Of a DNA stretch of 64,000 nucleotides, positions 56,969 through 64,000 are shown piece after piece (the stretch's first letter is position 1; every line of letters starts with the position of its first letter). The translations under genes and the position numbers were made by a program. Origin of the DNA: SFHK01 sp963618055 (GTDB lineage: Bacteria > Bacillota > Clostridia > Christensenellales > Aristaeellaceae); assembly GCA_963618055.1 (NCBI GenBank), contig CAVERI010000004.1, positions 6,419 to 70,418 of the forward strand, given 5' to 3'. The notes below the pieces were generated by a model that was given only the letters and a program-made list of their open reading frames with translations, was not told the origin of the DNA and did not search any database.

Positions 56969-59052
56969 CAGACAATCACATCCAGTTCCATGGGCTTCAC
57001 GCCCAGCTTCTCGCAGCTGACCGCGTCGGGCTGGCTGCCGCCCACGTACAGGCGGAAGTGGCGGCCCGCCTTGATGCGGCGGCCGTCGTCGGTAACGCAC
57101 TCAAAGGCGCGCGCGGGAATCGGCAGGCGCACGCGCTTTTCCTCTCCCGCGTGCAGGAACACGCGGCCAAAGGCGCACAGGCTCCAGTTCAGGCCGTGGC
57201 TGTCAAATTCCAGCGGCTTCACGTAGGCCTGAACGACCTCCTCCGCGTCCGTCTCGCCGTCGTTGCGGATGCGCACGCTGACCGAACCCTTCTCCGCCGA
57301 GTACACGGGATCAGAATAGCGGAAGGTCGTGTAGCTCAGGCCGAAGCCGAACGGGTACAGCGCCTGTCCCTTGAAATAGCGATAGGTGCGCCCCTCCATG
57401 CAATAATCGGTGAACGCCGGAAGCTCCTCCGCGTCGTGGTAGAAGGTGACCGGCAGGCGACCCGACGGGCAGACCCTGCCAAAGAGGATGTCAGCCGCGG
57501 CCGTGCCGCCCGCCTGACCGGCGTACCAGACCTGAAGAATGGCGTTGCCTTCCTCCACGTGCAGCGCGCCGCCGCTGGCCAGAAGCACCACCACGGGCTT
57601 GCCGGTGGCGACAACCGCGTCCAGCAGCCTGCGCTGGCAGGCGGGCAGCTCCAGCGTTTCCTTATCTCCGGAGGAATACGCGTTGCTCGCGTCGCCCTGC
57701 TCGCCCTCGATCGTATGATCCAGACCCAGCACGAGAATCGTCACGTCGCTCATCTCGGCAGCCTGCACGGCCTCGGCGATGCGGTCGTCCGCCGCGGACA
57801 GCGGTTCGCAGTTCTCTCTGTACAAATGCGAGCCCTCGGAGTAGTTCACGCGCACGTTCGCCTCGCGGCAGGCGGCACGGATGCCCTCCAGATACGTAAC
57901 ATAGCGGGACGAGGTTCCGTTGTAATTGCCGCGAAGCGCCGGGATGCTGTCGGCGTTCGGGCCGATGACCGCCACGGACTTGAGCGAGGAAAGGTTCAGC
58001 GGCAGGATGCCGTCGTTTTTCAGAAGCACCATGCTGCGCCGCGCCGCGTTCAGCGCCGCCTCCGCGTGCCGATCGCAGTCGTTGGCCTCGCAGGGAATCT
58101 GGTTATATTCGTTGTCGTCGCTGAACAGACCCAGCAGGTAACGGCACGTGAACGCGCGCACGCACGATTGCGTGATCTCCTCCTCGGTCACGCGCCCCTC
58201 CTGCAGCGCCTGCAAAAGCGTCAGATACGTGTTTCCGCAGTTGATGTCGCAGCCGCTCTTCAGCGCCAGCGCCGCGCTTTCCGGCGCGGTGTCAGTGATC
58301 TTGTGGAACTGGTGGAAATCCGAAATCGCGCCGCAGTCGGACACATAATGTCCCTCAAAGCCCCACTGGCCGCGCAGGATGTCGCCCATCAGGCGCTTGG
58401 AGCCGCAGCTCGGCTCGCCGTTCACGGAGTTGTACCCGCCCATGACGGCCTCCACGCCGCCCTCCTTCACGCAGGCCTCGAACGCGGGCAGATAGGTGTC
58501 CCACAGATCGTAATCGGAGACCTCGGAATTGAAGCCGTGGCGCACGCTCTCCGGGCCGGAATGCACGGCAAAGTGCTTGGCGCACGCCGCCGCCTTCATA
58601 TATTCCCCATGCCCCTGAATGCCCTTTACGAAGCGAACGCCCAGACGCGAGGTGAGATACGGGTCCTCGCCGTAGGTCTCCTGTCCGCGTCCCCAGCGCG
58701 GGTCGCGGTAGATGTTGATGTTGGGCGACCAGAAGGTCAGTCCCTTGTAGATGCCGCGGTCTCCATGCGCAGACTGTGCGTTGAACTTGGCGCGCCCCTC
58801 GGTGGAAATCACATCCGCGATTTCCTCCATCAAATCCTCATCGAAAATCGCGGCCAGCCCGATGGCCTGCGGGAACACCGTGGCCGTGCCCGCGCGGGCG
58901 ACGCCGTGCAGCGCCTCGTTCCACCAGTTATATTCGGGAATGCCCAGCCGTTCAATGGCGGGCGCGTCGTAACGCAGCTGCGACGCCTTCTCCTCAATGG
59001 TCATCTGCGCTACAAGCTTTTCAGCCAGCGCCCGGGCGGTACTGCGATCCAT
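56968..59052 (-). CDS. Glycoside hydrolase family 3
   Basis: A 694-residue GH3 enzyme without a signal peptide. The barrel domain starts with LVAQMTIEEKASQL and has WWNEALHGVARAG, FWSPNINIYRDPRWGRGQETYGEDP, KHFAVHSGPE and the nucleophile D239 in HYVSDCGAI. The alpha/beta sandwich and the fibronectin-like C-domain (YPFGFGLSYTTF) follow. The NIYRDPRWGRGQETYGEDP pattern is usual in the beta-xylosidase and alpha-L-arabinofuranosidase subgroup. ATG at 59052 has AGGAGG 10 bases upstream; ATG at 59061 is too close. It overlaps the TraX-like gene by one base. It probably trims imported xylan- or glucan-type oligosaccharides. Confidence 0.93.
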   Translation of the reverse strand: MDRSTARALAEKLVAQMTIEEKASQLRYDAPAIERLGIPEYNWWNEALHGVARAGTATVFPQAIGLAAIFDEDLMEEIADVISTEGRAKFNAQSAHGDRGIYKGLTFWSPNINIYRDPRWGRGQETYGEDPYLTSRLGVRFVKGIQGHGEYMKAAACAKHFAVHSGPESVRHGFNSEVSDYDLWDTYLPAFEACVKEGGVEAVMGGYNSVNGEPSCGSKRLMGDILRGQWGFEGHYVSDCGAISDFHQFHKITDTAPESAALALKSGCDINCGNTYLTLLQALQEGRVTEEEITQSCVRAFTCRYLLGLFSDDNEYNQIPCEANDCDRHAEAALNAARRSMVLLKNDGILPLNLSSLKSVAVIGPNADSIPALRGNYNGTSSRYVTYLEGIRAACREANVRVNYSEGSHLYRENCEPLSAADDRIAEAVQAAEMSDVTILVLGLDHTIEGEQGDASNAYSSGDKETLELPACQRRLLDAVVATGKPVVVLLASGGALHVEEGNAILQVWYAGQAGGTAAADILFGRVCPSGRLPVTFYHDAEELPAFTDYCMEGRTYRYFKGQALYPFGFGLSYTTFRYSDPVYSAEKGSVSVRIRNDGETDAEEVVQAYVKPLEFDSHGLNWSLCAFGRVFLHAGEEKRVRLPIPARAFECVTDDGRRIKAGRHFRLYVGGSQPDAVSCEKLGVKPMELDVIV

Positions 59053-59093
59053 AGCGATCATGCCTCCTGACATTCATTTGTGCTTCTGCAAGT

Positions 59094-59123
59094 ATTTTAC
59101 AACGAACAGGGCGCGCGTGTCAA
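59094..59123 (-). promoter_or_regulatory. Promoter of the GH3 operon
   Basis: On the minus strand TTGACA (59118-59123), an 18-base spacer and TAAAAT (59094-59099). Its -35 is half of a palindrome shared with the tcdA promoter. Confidence 0.82.
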
Positions 59124-59131
59124 TCAATCCA

Positions 59132-59160
59132 TTGACAAAAACACGTCCGTGGGGCATAAT
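59132..59160 (+). promoter_or_regulatory. Promoter of tcdA
   Basis: TTGACA (59132-59137), a 17-base spacer and CATAAT (59155-59160), 23 bases before the tcdA ATG. Confidence 0.85.
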
Positions 59161-59183
59161 TATTGAATACGGAGGCGATCTTT

Positions 59184-59873
59184 ATGGGCTGGCAGGACAG
59201 AACCGTGCGCCTGATTGGCGAGGAAGCGGCGGAACGGCTGAACCGCGCGCGCGTGGCCGTGTTCGGCGTGGGCGGCGTGGGCTCCTTTGTGGCGGAGGCG
59301 CTTGTGCGCGCGGGCGTGGGCACGCTTCTGTTTGTGGACGGCGACCGCGTGGAGGAATCGAACCTCAACCGGCAGCTGATCGCCACGCGCGCGAATCTGG
59401 GCACGCCCAAGGCGGAGGCCGCGCGGGCGCGCGCGCTTTCCATCAATCCGGACGCGGACATTACCGCGCTCAACCTGTTCTATGATGAATCCACCGCCGA
59501 CCAGATCGACCTTTGCCAATACGATTTCGTGGCCGACTGCATCGACTCGGTGCCGTCCAAGCTGCTTTTAATTGAGCGCGCGAAGAGCGCAGGCTGCCGT
59601 GTGGTGTGCGCCATGGGCGCGGGCAACAAGCTCGACCCCACCGCGTTTGAAGTTGCCGACATTGAAAAAACGACCGTCTGCCCGCTGGCGCGCACGGTGC
59701 GGCAGCAGCTTCGAAAGCGCGGCGTGCGCGGCGTAAAGGCCGTGTTTTCCCGCGAGCTGCCCTATCGCGTCGCGCCCGGCGCGCCCGGCTCCATCTCGTT
59801 CGTGCCCGGCGCGGCGGGGCTGGCGCTGGCGGGCGAGATCATTCGCGAAATCGCGGAGGTTGAAAGCAAATGA
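59184..59873 (+). CDS. tcdA: tRNA threonylcarbamoyladenosine dehydratase
   Basis: A 229-residue ThiF/E1-like enzyme. The nucleotide-binding GVGGVGS loop (28-34), DGDRVEESNLNRQ, and the CIDSVPSKLLLI helix match TcdA. Catalytic-type Arg in SNLNRQ and the downstream ELPYR segment are present. It converts t6A at position 37 of ANN-decoding tRNAs to the cyclic ct6A form using ATP. CGGAGG precedes the ATG at 59184. It overlaps the P-loop kinase gene by 4 bases. Length is somewhat shorter than the E. coli enzyme (about 268) because the C-terminal helix is trimmed, as in many Firmicutes. Confidence 0.92.
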   Translation: MGWQDRTVRLIGEEAAERLNRARVAVFGVGGVGSFVAEALVRAGVGTLLFVDGDRVEESNLNRQLIATRANLGTPKAEAARARALSINPDADITALNLFYDESTADQIDLCQYDFVADCIDSVPSKLLLIERAKSAGCRVVCAMGAGNKLDPTAFEVADIEKTTVCPLARTVRQQLRKRGVRGVKAVFSRELPYRVAPGAPGSISFVPGAAGLALAGEIIREIAEVESK

Positions 59874-60388
59874 GCGCAAAGCGAATCCTGCTCATCGGCT
59901 CCGGCGGCGCGGGAAAGAGCACGCTCGCCCGCAGGCTGGGCGAGCAGACCGGCCTGCCCGTCGTGCACTTGGACAGGCTGTTCTGGACGGGCGAATGGCA
60001 GCATTTAGATAAGGACGATTTCGACCGCGCGCTCGAAGCGGAGCTGGCGAAGCCCGAATGGATTCTTGACGGCAACTTCTCGCGCACGCTGCCGCGACGG
60101 CTGGAGGTCTGCGACCTCGTGCTGTATCTGGACTATCCGACCCGCGTGTGCCTGTGGGGCGCGATTCGCCGCATCCTCCGCTACCACGGCAAAACCCGTC
60201 CCGACATGGGCGAAAACTGCCCGGAGCGATTTGATCTGTCATTCCTCAAGTGGATATGCGCCTTCCGCCGCACAACCCGCCCCAAGCTGCTGGAAGCCAT
60301 CCGCACATCCGGAAAGCCCTGCCGCGTCTTCACCTCCCGCCGCGAGGCGGAAGCGTTTCTGAAGAAAGCGGACGCGATTCTCGGATGA
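59870..60388 (+). CDS. P-loop kinase (topology-modulation/adenylate-kinase-like)
   Basis: A 172-residue P-loop NTPase. Walker A is GSGGAGKST (10-18), with VHLDRLFWTGEW, DGNFSRTLP and LDYPTRVCLWGAIRRILRYHGKTRPDMGENC following, the pattern of FlaR/topology-modulation-type proteins of the shikimate/adenylate kinase superfamily. They bind ATP; the phosphate acceptor is not established. It is translated with tcdA through an ATGA overlap. No membrane segment. C-terminal part ends FLKKADAILG. Confidence 0.85.
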   Translation: MSAKRILLIGSGGAGKSTLARRLGEQTGLPVVHLDRLFWTGEWQHLDKDDFDRALEAELAKPEWILDGNFSRTLPRRLEVCDLVLYLDYPTRVCLWGAIRRILRYHGKTRPDMGENCPERFDLSFLKWICAFRRTTRPKLLEAIRTSGKPCRVFTSRREAEAFLKKADAILG

Positions 60389-60398
60389 GGAGAACAAC

Positions 60399-60510
60399 AT
60401 GGAAAAGAAAGCAACGTATTCCGTATACGTACATCTGGAACAGGCGGGTGAGTGAACTGAACGCAGCCTGCGGCGACATTCTGGCAGAGCTGGACGAGCG
60501 GGAGCAATAA
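60399..60510 (+). pseudogene. Possible frameshifted small gene
   Basis: GAGGAGAACAAC places a good ribosome site before ATG at 60399. The frame codes 18 residues (MEKKATYSVYVHLEQAGE) and stops at 60455. With a one-base shift near 60452 it continues as ELNAACGDILAELDEREQ to the TAA at 60510. It may be a small frameshifted gene, a real 18-residue peptide, or chance. Confidence 0.3.
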
Positions 60511-60539
60511 GCAACGATTTTCATTTGACCAAATATTTT

Positions 60540-60565
60540 CGGCATAGCCGGTTTCAGCTATGCCG
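60540..60565. terminator. Bidirectional terminator
   Basis: CGGCATAGC (60540-60548) and GCTATGCCG (60557-60565) with A/T-rich flanks on both sides (ATATTTT and AATTTAATTT), between convergent genes. Confidence 0.75.
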
Positions 60566-60592
60566 AATTTAATTTCTATAAGCACTGAGCGG

Positions 60593-61510
60593 TCAGGCAA
60601 GGAAGCCCTGAATAATTTTTTCCTCTGCCTCCTGCTCGGTCAGGCCAAGCGTGCGCAGCTTCAGAATCTGCTCGCCGGCGATTTTGCCGATAGCGGCCTC
60701 GTGAATCAGCGCCGCGTCGGGGTGGTTGGCGCTGAGCTTCGGGGACGCGTCCACGCGCGCGCCGCCGTCGATAATCGCGTCGCACTCGGTATGGCCGGTG
60801 CACGGCGCGTTGCCCTCCACGACGGAGATGTAATTCTGGCGCGAATGTTCCCGCGCCACGGAGCGCGACACCACGTCCGCGCCGGAGCCCGCGCCGTTCA
60901 GCGCCACGCGGAAATTCGTCTCCGCGAACTGCTCTCCATCCGTGTAGATGCGCTCGCGGATGATCAGCTTCGCGTTCTCGCCCAGCACGGCGGAGGTCGT
61001 GCGCACGGTGTGATCCACGCCGCCGATCTGCGCGGTATCCATCGTGAGCACCGCGTCCTTTTCAAGCGTCGCCTCAGTCACGGGGTCGATGGAGCGCAGT
61101 CCCTCGCCCTTGCCGGTGCCGATATGCTTTTCCAGATACAGCACATGCGCGCCCTCTTCGAGGAAGAAGCGGTGAATGCCGTTGTGCCGCGCCGGTTCGC
61201 CGGTTTCGGTATGCACGCCGCAGCCCGCCACGATGGTCACGTCCGCGCCCGCGCCGACGAAGAAATCGTTGTACACAAGGTCGTTCACGTCGCCGTGGGT
61301 CACGCAGGCGGGAATGGACACGCGCTCGCCCTTTGTGCCGGGCCTGATGTGAATTTCAAGGCCGGGGTTATCCGTCTTGGAGTCGATGCGGATGTTTTCG
61401 CTCGACTGCCTGCCCGCGCAGGTTCCGTCCACGCGAAGGTTATACGCGCCGTCGAACGAGCCCTTGAAGTCGGAAATGCGTTCCAGCAAATCCTTCGTAA
61501 TCTCATTCAT
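60593..61510 (-). CDS. SMS (minimal SUF) Fe-S assembly protein, SufB/D-like (SmsB)
   Basis: A 305-residue SufBD-family protein, shorter than SufB (about 470) or SufD. It has the beta-helix repeats and C-terminal EAAIGKIAGEQILKLRTLGLTEQEAEEKIIQGFL, the family signature. Together with the adjacent SufC-like ATPase it makes a two-gene system matching the SUF-like minimal system (SMS) described in archaea and Firmicutes. No SufS, SufU or SufE gene is next to it. Its ATG overlaps the ATPase stop by 4 bases. It probably forms a dimeric scaffold for assembling Fe-S clusters. Confidence 0.88.
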   Translation of the reverse strand: MNEITKDLLERISDFKGSFDGAYNLRVDGTCAGRQSSENIRIDSKTDNPGLEIHIRPGTKGERVSIPACVTHGDVNDLVYNDFFVGAGADVTIVAGCGVHTETGEPARHNGIHRFFLEEGAHVLYLEKHIGTGKGEGLRSIDPVTEATLEKDAVLTMDTAQIGGVDHTVRTTSAVLGENAKLIIRERIYTDGEQFAETNFRVALNGAGSGADVVSRSVAREHSRQNYISVVEGNAPCTGHTECDAIIDGGARVDASPKLSANHPDAALIHEAAIGKIAGEQILKLRTLGLTEQEAEEKIIQGFLA

Positions 61511-62235
61511 TGAAACGCCGCCTCCCCCTTCACGCAGGCTCTGCCCGCGTCGCCGGACGCAAGCAGATAGTCCACCATTTCCTCGCCCGGCCCCTGCCGG
61601 GTCACGCGGCCGCCGGACAGCAGCACGATTTCATCGGCAATGCGCAGAATGCGCTCCTGATGGGACACGATCACAAGGCTGCCCGTCATGTTCTGGCGAA
61701 TGGACGTAAACGTCTTAATCAGCCCGGCGAACGACCACAGGTCGATTCCGGCCTCCGGCTCGTCGAACACGGACAGCTTCGCCCGGCGCGCAAGCACCGT
61801 GGCAATTTCGATGCGCTTCATCTCGCCGCCGGACAGCGTGGCGTTTACCTCCCTGTCCAGATAATCGCGCGCACACAGGCCGACGCTGGCCAGATATTCG
61901 CACATTTGCCCATAGCTCATCTGCGCGCCTGCGGCGGTTTCCAGCAGCATGCGCACCGTAAGCCCCTTGAACCGAACCGGCTGCTGAAACGCGTAGCCGA
62001 TGCCCAGCCGGGCGCGCCCGGTCACGTCAAGGCCGGTAATGTCCTTGCCGTCCATCCATATGCGTCCGCTGTCCGGCTGGTTAATGCCGGCGATCAGCCG
62101 CGCGATGGTGGTCTTGCCGCCGCCGTTGGGGCCGGTGATCACCACCAGCTTTTTATCGGGAACCGTAAGGCTCACGTCCTCCAGCACCTCTCGGCCGTCG
62201 GGCGTGTGCCATGAAATGTGATCAAGCTTCAGCAT
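61507..62235 (-). CDS. SMS (minimal SUF) ATPase, SufC-like (SmsC)
   Basis: A 242-residue ABC-type ATPase of the SufC class: Walker A GPNGGGKTT (35-43), signature LSGGEMKRIEI and Walker B LSVFDEPEAGIDLWSF, ending with the VSHQERIL switch. It should drive conformational change in the SufB/D-like partner. AGGAAG lies before the ATG. It is the first gene of the pair, and the 132 bases upstream contain TTGACA (62313-62318 region on the minus strand) without a good -10. Unlike SufC of full operons, it has no sufB/D/S/U neighbours besides SmsB. Confidence 0.9.
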   Translation of the reverse strand: MLKLDHISWHTPDGREVLEDVSLTVPDKKLVVITGPNGGGKTTIARLIAGINQPDSGRIWMDGKDITGLDVTGRARLGIGYAFQQPVRFKGLTVRMLLETAAGAQMSYGQMCEYLASVGLCARDYLDREVNATLSGGEMKRIEIATVLARRAKLSVFDEPEAGIDLWSFAGLIKTFTSIRQNMTGSLVIVSHQERILRIADEIVLLSGGRVTRQGPGEEMVDYLLASGDAGRACVKGEAAFQ

Positions 62236-62367
62236 GGCTTCCTAACACCTCTTTGGTAGCGCGCCCCGTTTCACGAGGCGCCGCCAGAGAATTCCATGCG
62301 CAGCGCTGTTTTTCCTGTCAAAACCGCGCCGCGCACCAGAAAATAACATCTCCGAAAAAGGCCCGGC

Positions 62368-63972
62368 TTATTCCTCGAAGAATTTGGCCTCCAGCATGCC
62401 GCAAAGCGCATGATAGACGGGCAGATGGTATTCCTGCACATCCGCCGGACAGCCGCCCGGCACGACGACGCACGCGTCGCACGCCTCCTTCAGCTTTCCG
62501 CCGCTGCCGCCCGCCAGCCCCAGCGTTTTCAGGCCGAGCTGCTTTGCCGCTTCCACGGCGCGAAGCACGTTTTTCGCGTTTCCGCTGGTGGAAATTCCCA
62601 GAAGCACGTCGCCGGGACGGCCATAGCCCGCCGCCTGCTGCGCGTAGACGTATTCGGGATTCACGTCGTTATTGAACGCGGACGAAAGCGCCGCGTGCCC
62701 CGTGAGCGCAATCGCCGGGAGCGCGCCCTGAAGCTGCGCGCACGCGCCGCCCTCGCGCCGCGGCCGCTTCAGCCAGAAGCCCTTCATCAGCTCGCCCACG
62801 ATGTGCTCGCAGTCCGCGCAGCTTCCACCGTTTCCGCACAGAAGCAGCTTGCCGCCGCCCATGTAGCAGTCGCGAAGCATCCGATACGCGTCCATCACCT
62901 GCGCGCGAACGCCCTCCAGCGCGGGATATTTCTCAAACAGACGCTCGCAGCGCGCGAGCACGCGCGGATCCGTTTCCTCGGCCTCATACATTGGATCGAT
63001 GTCCAGCGCGTACAGCGCCGTCATGACGCTGGCCAGATCGCCGATGGCCTCGCCGGTCTCGGCGGGGCGCACCTGCACCGCGCTCAGCGAATAGGGAATG
63101 CACTCCCTGCGCATTTCCTCCTCCATGGCGGGTCGCAGAAGCGCCTCCGCGCGCGCGAAGATGCTGCCGATCACGACGACCTCCGGGTTAAACGCGTCCA
63201 CCAGCAGCGAAACACCCCTGCCCAGCATGCGCCCGATCGACGCGTAGAACGCCCGCGCGTCCGCGTTTCCGGCGCGCGCATAGTCGGCCATCAGCTTCGC
63301 GTCCACTTCCTCGATTGTATGTCCGTCCAGAATCCATTGCGGCACACGGTCTTCCTCCGTGAGCTTCCGCGTGAGCGCCTGCGCCTGACGGCCAATGCCG
63401 CCGCCGCTGGTGAAGCCCTCAAACGAGCCGGCCTTCCCGAAGCCGATCGGGCCGTCCTCCGCAAGCCGCAGATGCCCGATTTCGCCGCCCATGTCCGAAG
63501 CGCCGCGCATGAGCCGTCCCTCCGCGATCACACCGCCGCCCATGCCGGTGCCCATCGTGAGGAAAATCATGTTCTCCGCCCCGCGCCCCGCGCCCAGCTT
63601 CCATTCCACAAGCGCGCAGGCGTTGGCGTCGTTCTGTAAAAACGCGCGCACGCCGAAGCGCTTCTCAAGCCTTTCCACCAGCGGCACGTTCACCCAGCCG
63701 GGCAGATTCGGCGGCGCGAGCACAAGCCCCCGCCGGCTGTCCAAAGGCCCGCCGCAGCTGACGCCGATGGCCTCCACGTCGGCGCTCTTCATGCCGTTGC
63801 GCCCTAAAACCTCGTCCACCGCCGTAAAAATGCGCCCCAGCATATCCTCGCAGCCCCGCTCCGCCAAGGAAGCAAACCGCAGCTTGTCCAAAATATGAAT
63901 CCCGCGATCCACACTCGCCAGCACAACCGCGCACTTGGTTCCCCCAATGTCCAATCCAATAAACCGTTTCAT
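62368..63972 (-). CDS. ROK-family sugar kinase fused to a GmhA-like SIS isomerase
   Basis: A 534-residue fusion. Residues 1-300 are a ROK kinase (LDIGGTKCA at 7-15; SCGGPLDSRRG; QNDANACALVEW; GTGMGGGVI), which phosphorylates a sugar with ATP. The ROK zinc motif CxCGxxGCxE is replaced by GFGKAGSFEG, so the zinc Cys are all lost. The His in EIGHL remains. Residues about 330-534 are an SIS domain with LLCGNGGSCADCEHIVGEL, close to GmhA (sedoheptulose-7-phosphate isomerase) and DiaA. Such domains isomerise or bind phosphosugars. A kinase-isomerase fusion working on one sugar is the simplest reading; the sugar is unknown. ATG at 63972 has GGGAGGA 8 bases upstream. Confidence 0.88.
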   Translation of the reverse strand: MKRFIGLDIGGTKCAVVLASVDRGIHILDKLRFASLAERGCEDMLGRIFTAVDEVLGRNGMKSADVEAIGVSCGGPLDSRRGLVLAPPNLPGWVNVPLVERLEKRFGVRAFLQNDANACALVEWKLGAGRGAENMIFLTMGTGMGGGVIAEGRLMRGASDMGGEIGHLRLAEDGPIGFGKAGSFEGFTSGGGIGRQAQALTRKLTEEDRVPQWILDGHTIEEVDAKLMADYARAGNADARAFYASIGRMLGRGVSLLVDAFNPEVVVIGSIFARAEALLRPAMEEEMRRECIPYSLSAVQVRPAETGEAIGDLASVMTALYALDIDPMYEAEETDPRVLARCERLFEKYPALEGVRAQVMDAYRMLRDCYMGGGKLLLCGNGGSCADCEHIVGELMKGFWLKRPRREGGACAQLQGALPAIALTGHAALSSAFNNDVNPEYVYAQQAAGYGRPGDVLLGISTSGNAKNVLRAVEAAKQLGLKTLGLAGGSGGKLKEACDACVVVPGGCPADVQEYHLPVYHALCGMLEAKFFEE

Positions 63973-64000
63973 CCACAATATCCTCCCATCCGTCCTCTAT

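Overview
The window is GC-rich chromosomal DNA from what looks like an anaerobic, saccharolytic Firmicute (Clostridia). The evidence is the Gram-positive rpmH-rnpA-yidD-yidC-jag cluster, DUF951, a yjdF-type riboswitch, an LplB/YtcP-type sugar ABC system under a LacI regulator, a two-gene minimal SUF (SMS) pair, sigma-A-like promoters (TTGACA-N17-TATAAT and extended TGnTATAAT) and strong Shine-Dalgarno sites. The Ala-rich signal peptides ending in A-E suggest Christensenellales or a relative, but that placement is a guess. No tRNA, rRNA, CRISPR array, transposase, prophage or dnaA/oriC was seen.

Layout. 1-5.3 kb (+): the end of a sugar ABC permease, a CopA-like P-type ATPase with altered catalytic motifs, fucU, and a nitrilase-GDPD fusion. 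5.5-8.3 kb (-): DIP1984-type protein, DUF368 lipid-carrier transporter, transglutaminase-like protein. 8.4-19.2 kb (+): two GNATs, an orphan DNA methyltransferase, DUF951, a signal-peptidase locus (one inactive-looking and one intact enzyme, a 39-residue membrane protein, and an M1-peptidase-like protein without HEXXH), a yjdF riboswitch with yjdF, an APH-like kinase, a MacB-like ABC exporter and a PAP2 phosphatase. 19.3-23.8 kb: secreted proteins (tandem chagasin-like inhibitor, SH3b protein, a long coiled-coil membrane protein) and an unknown. 23.9-35.0 kb (-): an XRE regulator, then jag-yidC-yidD-rnpA-rpmH and rpoC-rpoB. 35.5-38.5 kb (+): rpiB, a C39-like protein and a heparinase-II/III-like lyase.

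38.7-48.5 kb is a sugar-utilisation region. A LacI regulator is divergent from two permeases, a solute-binding protein and a GH31 glycosidase, and near-identical palindromes lie by both promoters. Next come a glycosidase-like protein of unknown specificity and an M20D amidohydrolase (-). 48.6-53.4 kb (+): MATE exporter, AzlCD, a helical-repeat unknown, an NSS-family symporter. 53.5-59.1 kb (-): ECF sigma/anti-sigma pair, M18 aminopeptidase, TraX-like membrane protein, GH3 glycosidase. 59.2-60.5 kb (+): tcdA and a P-loop kinase. 60.6-64 kb (-): the SMS pair and a ROK kinase-SIS isomerase fusion.

Candidates for undescribed biology are the pseudoenzyme-rich locus at 11.1-14.1 kb, the P-type ATPase with substituted motifs, the nitrilase-GDPD and ROK-SIS fusions, and the anti-Shine-Dalgarno arrangement of the yjdF leader. 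All functional statements come from reading motifs and context by eye; no database search was run.
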